Below, piece after piece: positions 1 to 6,991 of a stretch of DNA of 49,082 nucleotides. Source of the DNA: Solirubrobacterales bacterium (GTDB lineage Bacteria; Actinomycetota; Thermoleophilia; Solirubrobacterales; 70-9). The position numbers were made by a program, and so were the translations under genes. Numbering within the stretch: position 1 is the first letter of the stretch; every line of letters starts with the position of its first letter. The stretch lies in NCBI GenBank assembly GCA_013821475.1, contig JACDGU010000002.1, positions 1 through 49,082 of the forward strand. The letters are read 5' to 3'. The notes below the pieces were generated by a model. That model had not been told where the DNA came from. It saw nothing but the letters and a program-made list of their open reading frames with translations, and made no database searches.

Positions 1-50
1 GGGTGGACCCCACCTGCGCGAACTGCGGGGAGGCTTGGCGAGGTCCACCC
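1..50. repeat. Terminal hairpin repeat, copy A
   Basis: A nine-base arm GGGTGGACC at 1-9 pairs perfectly with GGTCCACCC at 42-50, enclosing a 32-base loop. The loop core (ACCTGCGCGAAC, one variable base, then GCGGGGAGGCTTGGCGA) recurs in inverted orientation at the other end of the window (49036-49082), where the arms differ but still pair. A dispersed structured repeat at which the assembly stopped is the simplest reading. Bases 51-170 hold nothing I can recognise. Confidence 0.6.
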
Positions 51-170
51 GACTCCCCGGACCACATCCGCTCCCAGTCTCCGGGTCTTGGCGTTCCGTG
101 GTTACTTATCGACGCTATGGGTGCAAAAGGAACCGCGGGACGCGGCCGGCGCCGGATTTGCTGGCCCCTC

Positions 171-803
171 TTAGGCGACCGGGCTGATCAACGCCACCGG
201 TAGCGCCAGGCCGGCGGAGCGGCGCAGGGTCGCGATCCGGCGGCCGGGCTGGACCGCGGCGCGGGCCTCGCTGACGCGCTCGCCGAGCCCGGCGACGGTG
301 GCGTCGAGATCGGGGGCGAGGAAGGCGAGGCCCCAGAAGAAGGCCGACCGCTCGGCGCCGCCGCCGCGCTCGATCGCCTCGGGTGGCTCCTGGACCACCT
401 CGAGGATCGTCGCGCCGAGGCGGAAGAATGCCTGCCGCGGGGCGCCGGCGGGGGTCGGCTCCTCGCGGATCCGGCGCAAATCGAGGCCGGCGGCGCTCAG
501 AGCGGTGACGGTGCGGTCGAGCGCCGGGGTGATCGCCACCAGGTGATCGAGGCGAGTGACGCCGTTGGGGTGTTCGCCTTGCGGACTGGGCGGCGGACGC
601 TCGGAGCACCTCGTCGGCAAGCCGTCGAGCTCGGTCGCCTCCGCACCCCGCAGCGACCAGCCGACGAGCCCCTTGCCCGCGGCCGCGCCGAGGCGGATCC
701 GCAGCTCGCCGCAGACACAGGTATCGCCGTCCAGCTCGAACCCGAGCGCCGACCAGGGCGCCGGCGAGTCGGCCACCGTCAGCTCGTCGATCCTCACCGC
801 CAC
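171..803 (-). CDS. VOC/glyoxalase-like domain protein
   Basis: A 210-residue protein of the vicinal-oxygen-chelate type. The clearest signal is the segment LDHLVAITPALDRTVTALSA near residue 85, the usual beta-alpha opening of actinobacterial glyoxalase-like proteins, followed by ILEVVQEP and a second half-module with FFWGLAFLAPDLDATVAGL. The substrate cannot be told. The start is GTG at 803; a second GTG lies two codons in. It is divergent from the amidohydrolase gene at 840, leaving only about 36 bases between the two starts for both promoters. Family assignment is good, function unknown; it may be a metal-free binding protein and not an enzyme. Confidence 0.75.
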   Translation of the reverse strand: MAVRIDELTVADSPAPWSALGFELDGDTCVCGELRIRLGAAAGKGLVGWSLRGAEATELDGLPTRCSERPPPSPQGEHPNGVTRLDHLVAITPALDRTVTALSAAGLDLRRIREEPTPAGAPRQAFFRLGATILEVVQEPPEAIERGGGAERSAFFWGLAFLAPDLDATVAGLGERVSEARAAVQPGRRIATLRRSAGLALPVALISPVA

Positions 804-839
804 CCGCGCAACCTATCCCCTCCCACTACAGTCGCGCCG

Positions 840-1772
840 ATGGTCTACTTCAGCCACCCGGCCTGCCTGGAGCACGATCCGCGGACCGAGCTGCCGGGGC
901 ACCCCGAGAACCCCGAGCGGCTGCGCGTGCTCGAGGCCCACCTCGAGCGGCTCGACTGGCTCGGCTGGGAGCGGCGGCCGGCGCCGGCAGCGGGTGAGGC
1001 GGAGCTGGAGCTCGTCCACAGCCGCGCCCACGTCGAGCGCATCCGCGAGCTCTGCGAGGCGGGCGGCGGGCCGATCGACGTCGACACCGCGGTCGGTTCG
1101 GCCTCCTACCAGGCTGCGCTGCACGCCGCCGGCGGTGCCTGCGAGATGACCCGCGCCCTGCTCGGCGGCGAGGCCAGGTGCGGCTTCTGCGCGGTGCGGC
1201 CCCCGGGCCACCACGCCGAACCGGAACAGGCGATGGGCTTCTGTCTCTTCAACACCGTCGCCGTCGCCGCGGCCCTGGCGATCGCCGAGCTCGGCGCCGG
1301 GCGGGTCTTCGTCTTCGACTGGGACGTCCACCACGGGAACGGCACCGAGGCGGCCTTCCGCGAGCGCGATGACGTCCTCTACGCGAGCATCCACCAGGCC
1401 GGAATCTTCCCCGGCACCGGGGCCCGCACCGAAACCGGCATCGGTCCCGGCGAGGGCTTCACGATCAACCTGCCGGTGCCGGCGGGGTCGGGCGAGGAGA
1501 CCTGGCTGCCGCTGGTCGAGGATGTCGTCGTCCCCGCCGCCGAGCGCTTCCGGCCCGACCTGGTGCTGATCTCCGCCGGCTACGACGCCCACACCGCCGA
1601 CCCGCTGGCCGGCTGCGAGCTGGCGACCGAGTCCTTCGCACGCATGAGTCGCCAGATGCGCGATTTCGCCACCAGCGCCGGCGCCCCGCTCGGCGTCGTC
1701 CTCGAGGGTGGTTACGAACCACAGGCGAGCGCCGAGTCGGTGGCGGCGACGCTGGCCGCGCTCGCCGAGTAG
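840..1772 (+). CDS. Histone deacetylase-like amidohydrolase (class II type)
   Basis: A 310-residue zinc amidohydrolase of the arginase/deacetylase fold. Bacterial members remove acetyl groups from small amines such as acetylpolyamines, or from acyl-lysine. The catalytic core is complete: RPPGHHAEP with His124-His125, FDWDVHHGNGT with zinc ligands Asp162 and His164, SAGYDAH with the third ligand Asp249, and the Gly-rich LEGGYEP near the end. Length is close to the usual 310-370. I chose ATG 840 because the deacetylase signature begins right after it (VYFSHPACLEHDP); the frame is open further upstream but that part overlaps the divergent VOC gene. Substrate is not inferable from neighbours. Confidence 0.9.
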   Translation: MVYFSHPACLEHDPRTELPGHPENPERLRVLEAHLERLDWLGWERRPAPAAGEAELELVHSRAHVERIRELCEAGGGPIDVDTAVGSASYQAALHAAGGACEMTRALLGGEARCGFCAVRPPGHHAEPEQAMGFCLFNTVAVAAALAIAELGAGRVFVFDWDVHHGNGTEAAFRERDDVLYASIHQAGIFPGTGARTETGIGPGEGFTINLPVPAGSGEETWLPLVEDVVVPAAERFRPDLVLISAGYDAHTADPLAGCELATESFARMSRQMRDFATSAGAPLGVVLEGGYEPQASAESVAATLAALAE

Positions 1773-1785
1773 CCGCCGGTCCTCC

Positions 1786-2556
1786 CTATCCCGCAGCGAT
1801 CAGCTCCTCGAGCGTGCTGCCGCCGAGCACCGAGTGCGGCTGTTCGGCGACGACGTCGGTACCCGGCTGGGCCTCGTCGTCGCGGCGCTTGATCAGCAGC
1901 CACTGCGGCTTCTCGCCGGGGCGAGTGCGCTGCAGGGCGAAGCCGCCGCGCAGCTTCTCACCGTGGAGGACGAAGACGGCGTGGCCGCGCTCGAGCGCCT
2001 GCGGCCACGCCACCCGGCCGCCCTGCTCGTAGCCGCCGCGGTCCCAGACGATCACGCCGCCGCCCGCGGTCGGTCCCTCGAACTCGTTGTGGGAAACGTC
2101 GTGGTCGCCGACCTCGACCGCGAGGCGTTTGACCGCCGGGTCCATCGACGGGCCCTTGGGCACGGCCCAGGAGCGCATCGTGCCGTCGACCTCGAGCCGG
2201 AGATCGAAATGGTGCGCGGTGGCGGCGTGCTCCTGGACGACGAAGACGCCGGCGTCGACGCCGCGGACGGCGAACTGCTCGTGGCCCTCGGCCTTGACCG
2301 GCTCGACCGCGACCTCGTCGACCGCCGCCCCCGGCGGACCGTCGCCGAGGAAGGCAAGGAGCCCGTCGACCGCCGCCTGCGAGCCCTCGGCGTGGATGAG
2401 GACGCTGCCGTCTTCGGCATTGCGCACCCAGCCCAGGGCGCCGAGCTCACGCGCGCGACCCAGGGTCGCTTCGCGGAACCCGACTTCCTGGACCCGGCCG
2501 CGGACGGTGGCGCGGACCGCCGCCTCTGCCTTTGCCTTCTTCGCCGACCCGGCCAC
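1786..2556 (-). CDS. Acylphosphatase-LigD 3'-phosphoesterase fusion
   Basis: A 256-residue two-domain protein. Residues about 13-98 are an acylphosphatase domain (VRGRVQEVGFREATLGRA then LGWVRNAEDGSV) with the catalytic Arg28 and Asn46 in place. Residues about 103-245 match the phosphoesterase domain of bacterial DNA ligase D, which trims 3' phosphate or ribonucleotide ends in non-homologous end joining: FVVQEHAATAHHFDLRLE supplies His110, His116, Asp118 and Arg120, WAVPKGPS follows, and His152 lies in GDHDVSH. The position of the active-site Tyr (Tyr88 in the Pseudomonas enzyme) appears to be His156, and the following loop is shorter than usual. No Ku, ligase or polymerase domain lies in the window. 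The gene follows the SnoaL-like gene by 8 bases, so the two are probably co-transcribed. Confidence 0.85.
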   Translation of the reverse strand: MAGSAKKAKAEAAVRATVRGRVQEVGFREATLGRARELGALGWVRNAEDGSVLIHAEGSQAAVDGLLAFLGDGPPGAAVDEVAVEPVKAEGHEQFAVRGVDAGVFVVQEHAATAHHFDLRLEVDGTMRSWAVPKGPSMDPAVKRLAVEVGDHDVSHNEFEGPTAGGGVIVWDRGGYEQGGRVAWPQALERGHAVFVLHGEKLRGGFALQRTRPGEKPQWLLIKRRDDEAQPGTDVVAEQPHSVLGGSTLEELIAAG

Positions 2557-2564
2557 CTCGCGCG

Positions 2565-2987
2565 CTAGCTCTTGCCGGTGCGGCCCAGGTACTCGTCGAG
2601 CTGCCGGCTCTTTTCGGTGTCCTCGTAGACCTCGTACTCACGCAGCTTGCCCCAGGCGATCCGGCCCCAGATCACATAGCGGTTGTCGTATACCCGCCCG
2701 TCTTCGGGATCGTCGAGATGGATGTAGCCGCGGACACAGATCGTCTGCCGCCAGGGGAACCCCTTGAGGACCACTTCCTCCGGGTAGATCTGCAGGTCGA
2801 GGCTGGCGAAGCGTTGGAGCCACTCGCGCAGCTCGCGCTTGTTGCTCGCGCCCGGCGCGAACGAGCTCTCGCCGGGGAAGCTGAAGCGGATGTCCTCGGC
2901 GTCCATCGCCAGCGTCGGCCCGACGTCACCCTCCCGCATCGAGCTCATGTTGCGGGCAATCATCTTTCCGGCCAGCCACGACAGCAT
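2565..2987 (-). CDS. SnoaL/NTF2-like protein
   Basis: A 140-residue protein with the cone-shaped NTF2-like fold: a helical start (LAGKMIARNMSSMREGD), MDAEDIRFSFPG, the helix NKRELREWLQRF, then strands ending ICVRGYIHLDDPEDGRVYDN and YVIWGRIAWGKL. Such proteins serve as small-molecule isomerases, hydrolases or binding modules. No catalytic acid can be named with confidence. ATG 2987 is preferred over the GTG two codons upstream because GAAGGGAG sits five bases before the ATG. The downstream fusion gene starts 8 bases after its stop. Function unknown beyond the fold. Confidence 0.75.
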   Translation of the reverse strand: MLSWLAGKMIARNMSSMREGDVGPTLAMDAEDIRFSFPGESSFAPGASNKRELREWLQRFASLDLQIYPEEVVLKGFPWRQTICVRGYIHLDDPEDGRVYDNRYVIWGRIAWGKLREYEVYEDTEKSRQLDEYLGRTGKS

Positions 2988-3071
2988 CGGCACTCCCTTC
3001 GTTGGTCTTCGCCCGCAAGGCTAGCTCGCGACCGGCCTTCGGACGCGAGCCCGAACCCGTACGCTGCGGCC

Positions 3072-3311
3072 GTGAGCGAACTGGACGAGGAGCAGGTCGG
3101 GCGGGAGGAGCCGTTTCCGAACCCGCCGGCGGCGCCGCCGAAACCGACGCTGCCCAAACAGCCTTCCCACGATCAGAAGCCCTCCGCGCCCTCACCCGGC
3201 TCGGCTCCCGCCGAACCGGTCCCCGGCGAGCCGGGTTCCGACGAGGATCCGGTCGAGCCCACCTCGCCGGCCGACGCCGGCGAACCCGACTCGCTCGGGC
3301 CTGGCATCTGA
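3072..3311 (+). CDS. Pro/Glu-rich low-complexity small protein
   Basis: A possible 79-residue protein starting at GTG 3072, beginning VSELDEEQVGREEPFPNPPA and continuing as a Pro/Ser/Ala/Glu-rich, acidic, presumably disordered chain to a Gly-Ile end. There are no membrane segments or cysteines. A GC-rich hairpin follows the stop at once, which supports a real transcription unit, but composition alone could give this in GC-rich DNA. I do not recognise a family. Confidence 0.4.
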   Translation: MSELDEEQVGREEPFPNPPAAPPKPTLPKQPSHDQKPSAPSPGSAPAEPVPGEPGSDEDPVEPTSPADAGEPDSLGPGI

Positions 3312-3332
3312 GCCCCCGGCTCCGGGGGGGGC
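3312..3332 (+). terminator. GC-rich hairpin after 3311
   Basis: GCCCCCGG and CCGGGGG with a two-base loop form a strong stem directly after the stop codon of the small Pro-rich gene. There is no U-tract, as is common in high-GC actinobacteria, so its role as a terminator is inferred from position and stability. Confidence 0.45.
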
Positions 3333-3345
3333 GAGGCACTTAGTT

Positions 3346-3364
3346 GCAAATGAGACTAATGTCC
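3346..3364 (+). promoter_or_regulatory. Possible Fur-family operator
   Basis: GCAAATGAGACTAATGTCC is AT-richer than its surroundings and resembles the first half of proteobacterial Fur boxes (GCAAATGAGAATCATT). It lies about 35 bases before the small gene at 3399. The second half does not match well and no iron gene is nearby, so this is a weak call. Confidence 0.2.
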
Positions 3365-3398
3365 TCCGGGAGGATGGCACTAACGGGGGCGGCAACTC

Positions 3399-3680
3399 AT
3401 GCGTAGGTCCGATTTCGCGATCGGCGTCCGCTACCACGGGCCCGATAACGAGGCTGCGCCCTGGTTTCACCGCTCGCTGGCGGAGATCCGCAGACGCCGG
3501 GAGGGCGCCGTCTGGATCGAAATCGAGAACTCCGACGGCAGCGAGACCGGCTCGCTGGCGGCGGTCAGCGAGGGGCCGACGGTGCCGAGCTTCAATGGGA
3601 CCGTCGAACTGGTCGGCGGCCGGACCATCGGCTGCGACGGCATCACCGCCTTCAGGTTGCTGCCGCCTCGCCGTCCCTGA
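3399..3680 (+). CDS. Small hypothetical protein
   Basis: A 93-residue protein (MRRSDFAIGVRYHGPDNEAA...) with alternating strand-like segments (GAVWIEIENSDGSETGSLAA, FNGTVELVGGRTI). It has no signal peptide, membrane segment or cysteine motif. Its last 29 bases overlap the convergent ogt gene. An AT-richer patch and a short hairpin (TCCTCCGGGAGGA) lie before it, which may be promoter and leader. The family is not recognised; the codon pattern is compatible with a real gene. Confidence 0.45.
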   Translation: MRRSDFAIGVRYHGPDNEAAPWFHRSLAEIRRRREGAVWIEIENSDGSETGSLAAVSEGPTVPSFNGTVELVGGRTIGCDGITAFRLLPPRRP

Positions 3681-4248
3681 CCTCCTCGGAGATCTCCACT
3701 CCCAACGCCAGCTGACCCTCCGCCCGGCCCCCGACGGCGCTCTTACGCACGCCGCTCCAGCCCTCCAGCTCGAGCAGCACGCGCTTGCGCTCGAGGCCGC
3801 CGAAATAGCCGGTCAGCGAGCCGTCGGCGCCGATCACCCGGTGACAGGGGACGAGGACCGGGACCGGGTTGCGCCCGACCGCCTGGCCGACGACCCGCGC
3901 CCGCAGGTGGGGCTCGACGCCGGCCGGATAGAGGGACTCGTCAAGCGCCCGTGCGAGCCCGCCGTAGGTCGTCGTCTTCCCGTAGGGGATCTCGAGCAGC
4001 CGCTCCCAGACCGCTCGCTGCAGCGGTGCGCCGTGCAGATCGAGATCGAGATCGAAGCCCTGCATCTCGCCGCCGAAGTAGGCGTCGAGCTGGGCCGCCA
4101 CCTCGGGCAGCGGGCGCCTCGCCTCCTGCGGCAGTCGCGGGGCGGTGCCCGAGAAGTGGATGTTGGTGATCCCGCTCGCTGCCGCAACCACCGTCAGCGG
4201 CCCGATCGGGCCCTCGTGGATCGTCCAGCTGAGTCTTTCTTTGCCCAT
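3652..4248 (-). CDS. ogt: Methylated-DNA--protein-cysteine methyltransferase
   Basis: A 198-residue suicide DNA repair protein that takes the alkyl group from O6-alkylguanine or O4-alkylthymine onto its own cysteine. The C-terminal module is textbook: LQRAVWERLLEIPYGKTTTY, the Asn of GRNPVPVLVPCHRVIG and acceptor Cys135 within PCHRV, then LTGYFGGLERKRVLLELEG. It is about 25 residues longer at the C-terminus than usual (to GEAAAT), in the part overlapping the convergent small gene. ATG 4248 is preceded by AGAAGGA. No Ada-type N-terminal regulatory domain is present, so it is the stand-alone Ogt type. Confidence 0.93.
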   Translation of the reverse strand: MGKERLSWTIHEGPIGPLTVVAAASGITNIHFSGTAPRLPQEARRPLPEVAAQLDAYFGGEMQGFDLDLDLHGAPLQRAVWERLLEIPYGKTTTYGGLARALDESLYPAGVEPHLRARVVGQAVGRNPVPVLVPCHRVIGADGSLTGYFGGLERKRVLLELEGWSGVRKSAVGGRAEGQLALGVEISEEVRDGEAAAT

Positions 4249-4431
4249 CGCGTCCTTCTGTCGGGGTCCTCACGTTGAAAACGGTGGCGGGGACGAGAAC
4301 GTGAGATGGCGCTCCCGGGTTTCCGCGGAGCGAGACGGGATCGTAGTTCCGCCGACATCCGCCCCGATGCAGCACCGATCGGCGGGGCGGGCCGTCACTG
4401 GCCGAAGGAGGGGCGCGACTAGCATGGCCAG

Positions 4432-5136
4432 ATGGCCGGGCCGATCGATCGCTGGCGGGAACGGCGAGCGTCGCAGGCAATTCCCGGCGCGATCCTCCAG
4501 ACGCCGACCGACGAGACCTCGCTCGACTCGGAGACCGGCGCGGTCACCTCGCGCCAGGGCGCCGAGATCATCCTCCCCGCCGCGGCGATCGAAGGCCTCT
4601 GGGATCCCGAGCATCTCGAGCGCGTCGCCCGCACCTACTGGATCACCCTGCGGCGCTTCACCCTCGGCCTGATGCACGTCGACTACACGGAGACCGAGCG
4701 CTCGGTCGTGCTGCTCACGCGCCGCTTGCCGCTGCTCACCTTCAAGGCGCCCGAATACGAGATGGACCGTGGCCGCGGCATCGTCCGTTGGCGGATCGCC
4801 CGGGGGCTGCTCGTCTCCGGCCGCGGCCGCGACGGCGACGGCTACCTGGAGATCGACATCCAGCGCCGCGACGAGCCCGAGAAGGAACGGGTTCGCCTGC
4901 TCATCTCGGTCGAGGTGGCGAACTACTACCCGGCGCTGACCGGCCTCTCGCGGCGGATCTACGTCCAGACCCAGTCGCGGATCCACGTCGTCGCCTGCAA
5001 CTTCTTCCTCCGCCGCCTGGTCAAGCGCGAACTCGCCCCCTCCCGGGTGGGGCAGTTCGCCGGCCCGCGCTCGGCCGAGCAGGCACCGGAGCCGAACCCC
5101 GTCCGCGAGCGCGACGCCTCCGAACGACCGAGCTGA
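4432..5136 (+). CDS. Conserved hypothetical protein, soluble
   Basis: A 234-residue protein without signal peptide or membrane segment. The middle (residues about 70-200) looks like a beta-rich fold: TYWITLRRFTLGLMHVDYTE, SVVLLTRRLPLLTFKAPEYE, GIVRWRIARGLLVSGRGRDG, YLEIDIQRRD, VRLLISVEVANYYPALTG. The C-terminal 30 residues are Pro/Glu/Arg-rich and probably disordered. The style is that of an actinobacterial conserved protein with an SRPBCC-like or polyketide-cyclase-like sheet, but I cannot assign a family. A purine-rich stretch GAAGGAGGGG lies about 18 bases before ATG 4432, longer than ideal spacing. Confidence 0.7.
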   Translation: MAGPIDRWRERRASQAIPGAILQTPTDETSLDSETGAVTSRQGAEIILPAAAIEGLWDPEHLERVARTYWITLRRFTLGLMHVDYTETERSVVLLTRRLPLLTFKAPEYEMDRGRGIVRWRIARGLLVSGRGRDGDGYLEIDIQRRDEPEKERVRLLISVEVANYYPALTGLSRRIYVQTQSRIHVVACNFFLRRLVKRELAPSRVGQFAGPRSAEQAPEPNPVRERDASERPS

Positions 5137-5205
5137 CCCCTCCCGGGCGGCTGGGCCGCACGATGCAGGTCTCAACCGCCGTCTCCGGCGCCCGATGCAT
5201 CAAGG

Positions 5206-5769
5206 GTGAGGCAGCGAATCGCAACCACCCTGCTCGCCGCGGTCGTCCTTTTTGCCTGCTTCGGTTCCGGCGCCCTGCTCGGCAGCGCTCAGGCCGCCTC
5301 CGGAGGCTTTTCCTCGGCGAGCGAACCCGTCCCGGTGGAAACGCCGGCCGGCGAACCGGGCGTCTCGACCCTGGTCGGGGAAAAGGCGATCGCTCCGCCT
5401 GACGCTCCGCCGGCGGTCACTCAGGCAATCGCCGCCGCGAACCGGATCCGCAGCACCCCCTACGTCTGGGGCGGCGGCCACGGGCGCTGGTGGGACCGCG
5501 GCTACGACTGCTCCGGCTCGGTCAGCTACGCCCTTCACGGCGGCGGCCTGCTCGAAGCACCGCTGGTCTCCGGCTCGTTCACGACCTGGGGCGAACCCGG
5601 GCCGGGCACCTGGATCACGATCTACGCCAACCGCAAGCACGTCTACGCGGTGATCGCCGGGCTGCGCTGGGACACCGGCGGCGACCTCGCCGGCACCACC
5701 GGCCCCCGCTGGCATGCCGAACCGCCCTACCCCAAGGGCTTCGTCGTCCGTCACCCGGTCGGGTACTAG
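5206..5769 (+). CDS. Secreted NlpC/P60-like protein
   Basis: A 187-residue exported protein. Residues 1-31 are a signal peptide (RIATTLLAAVVLFACFGSGA, cleavage likely after AQA). The rest is an NlpC/P60-like papain fold: PYVWGGGHGRW, catalytic Cys102 in GYDCSGSVSYAL, GGGLLEAPLVSGS, and the likely catalytic His145 in ANRKHVYAVIAGLRWD. Such enzymes usually cut peptidoglycan stem peptides. It is a short single-domain form and a paralogue of the longer protein at 23204, sharing VWGGGH, YDCSGSVS and GFVVRHP blocks. GTG 5206 is the start because the signal peptide begins there. Confidence 0.88.
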   Translation: MRQRIATTLLAAVVLFACFGSGALLGSAQAASGGFSSASEPVPVETPAGEPGVSTLVGEKAIAPPDAPPAVTQAIAAANRIRSTPYVWGGGHGRWWDRGYDCSGSVSYALHGGGLLEAPLVSGSFTTWGEPGPGTWITIYANRKHVYAVIAGLRWDTGGDLAGTTGPRWHAEPPYPKGFVVRHPVGY

Positions 5770-5794
5770 CGCGCTCCCAGGTGGAGGGACGTCC

Positions 5795-5860
5795 CTAGCC
5801 CGGCGAGGGTGCCAGCGCACGGATGACGGTGCGATTGCGGCCCCCGACCTTGCTCGCTTC
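5795..5860 (-). pseudogene. Possible GGDEF-domain C-terminal remnant
   Basis: Read on the minus strand, the sequence gives EASKVGGRNRTVIRA and then a short tail to a stop at 5795. This resembles the last turn of GGDEF domains (ALYxAKxxGRNR). Nothing upstream extends the similarity, so at most a 22-codon stub remains. The intergenic space 5770-5946 otherwise shows only the ribosome-binding site of the next gene. Confidence 0.25.
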
Positions 5861-5946
5861 GGGCGGCCGCCGGTTATGTAACTTCACCCTTCTGAATCGG
5901 CAGGAATCGCCCCGAGCCGTAGTCCGCCCTACCTGAGGAGCAACCG

Positions 5947-6987
5947 ATGACCTACGCCGCCCACCCGGAGCGCTACGACGGAAAGATGAAGTACCGCCGC
6001 TGCGGGCGCTCGGGACTCGACCTGCCGGTCCTCTCGCTCGGCTACTGGCACAACTTCGGCGACGACCGCCCCTTCGAGATTCAGCAGGCGATCTCGCGCC
6101 GGGCCTTCGACCTCGGTATCACCCATCACGACCTGGCCAACAACTACGGACCGCCATACGGGGCGGCGGAGATCAACTTCGGGCGCCTGATGCGCGAGGA
6201 CTTCGGCCCCTACCGCGACGAGATGGTGATCTCGACCAAGGCCGGTTGGGACATGTGGCCCGGCCCCTACGGCCAGGGCGGCGGCTCGCGCAAGTACCTG
6301 CTCGCCTCGCTCGACCAGTCGCTGACCCGGATGGGCCTCGACTACGTCGACGTCTTCTACTCGCACCGGCTCGATGCCTCGACGCCGCTGGAGGAGACGA
6401 TGGGCGCGCTCGACAGCGCCGTGCGCCAGGGCAAGGCGCTCTACGTCGGCATCTCCTCCTACGACGCCGAGCGCACCCGCCAGGCCGAGGCGATCCTGCG
6501 CGAGCTCGGCACGGCGCTGCTGATCCACCAGCCCTCCTACTCGATGCTGAACCGCTGGATCGAGGACGAGGGCCTGCTCGAGGCGGCAGGCGAGCTGCAG
6601 ATCGGCGTGATCGGCTTCACCGCCCTCGCCCAGGGCCTGCTGACCGGCCGCTACCTCGACGGGATCCCGGACGACTCGCGCGCCGCCCAGGACAAGACCT
6701 TGGACAGAGCCTGGCTCAGCGAGGAGATGATCGAGCGCCTGCGAACGCTGAACGAGATCGCGGCGCGGCGCGGCCAGAGCCTTGCCCAGCTGGCGCTGGC
6801 CTGGGCGCTGCGCGACGAGCGGATGACCTCGCTGGTGATCGGCGCCTCCTCGGTCGAGCAGCTCGAGCAGAACGTCGACGCCCTCGACAACCTCTCGCTC
6901 TCGGCGCAGGAGCTGGCGGAGATCGACCGGCTCGACGGCGGCGGCGAGGTCGACCTCTGGGACAAGGCGCGCGTCGGCGCCTGGTAG
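5947..6987 (+). CDS. yghZ: Aldo/keto reductase, L-glyceraldehyde 3-phosphate reductase type
   Basis: A 346-residue NADPH-dependent reductase, collinear with E. coli YghZ over its whole length (HPERYDGKMKYRRCGRSGLD; REDFGPYRDEMVISTKAGWD; SLDQSLTRMGLDYVDVFYSH; GKALYVGISSYDAERT; ALAQGLLTGRYLDGIPDDSR). The catalytic tetrad is present as Asp62, Tyr67, Lys98 and His140. YghZ homologues reduce L-glyceraldehyde 3-phosphate and methylglyoxal-like aldehydes, so a detoxifying role is likely. GAGGAG lies eight bases before ATG 5947. The nhaA-dsbA fusion gene starts 4 bases after its stop, suggesting one transcript. Confidence 0.92.
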   Translation: MTYAAHPERYDGKMKYRRCGRSGLDLPVLSLGYWHNFGDDRPFEIQQAISRRAFDLGITHHDLANNYGPPYGAAEINFGRLMREDFGPYRDEMVISTKAGWDMWPGPYGQGGGSRKYLLASLDQSLTRMGLDYVDVFYSHRLDASTPLEETMGALDSAVRQGKALYVGISSYDAERTRQAEAILRELGTALLIHQPSYSMLNRWIEDEGLLEAAGELQIGVIGFTALAQGLLTGRYLDGIPDDSRAAQDKTLDRAWLSEEMIERLRTLNEIAARRGQSLAQLALAWALRDERMTSLVIGASSVEQLEQNVDALDNLSLSAQELAEIDRLDGGGEVDLWDKARVGAW

Positions 6988-6991
6988 CCAC

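Noticed and set aside
1-60. A zinc-finger-like CANCGEAW reading at the window start.
   Set aside because: The same bases form the loop of the repeated hairpin, and in copy B the second Cys codon is Ser, so protein coding is unlikely.
5137-5205. A c-di-AMP riboswitch before the NlpC/P60 gene, as is common for such genes in actinobacteria.
   Set aside because: The spacer is only about 70 bases and shows none of the conserved ydaO-type blocks.
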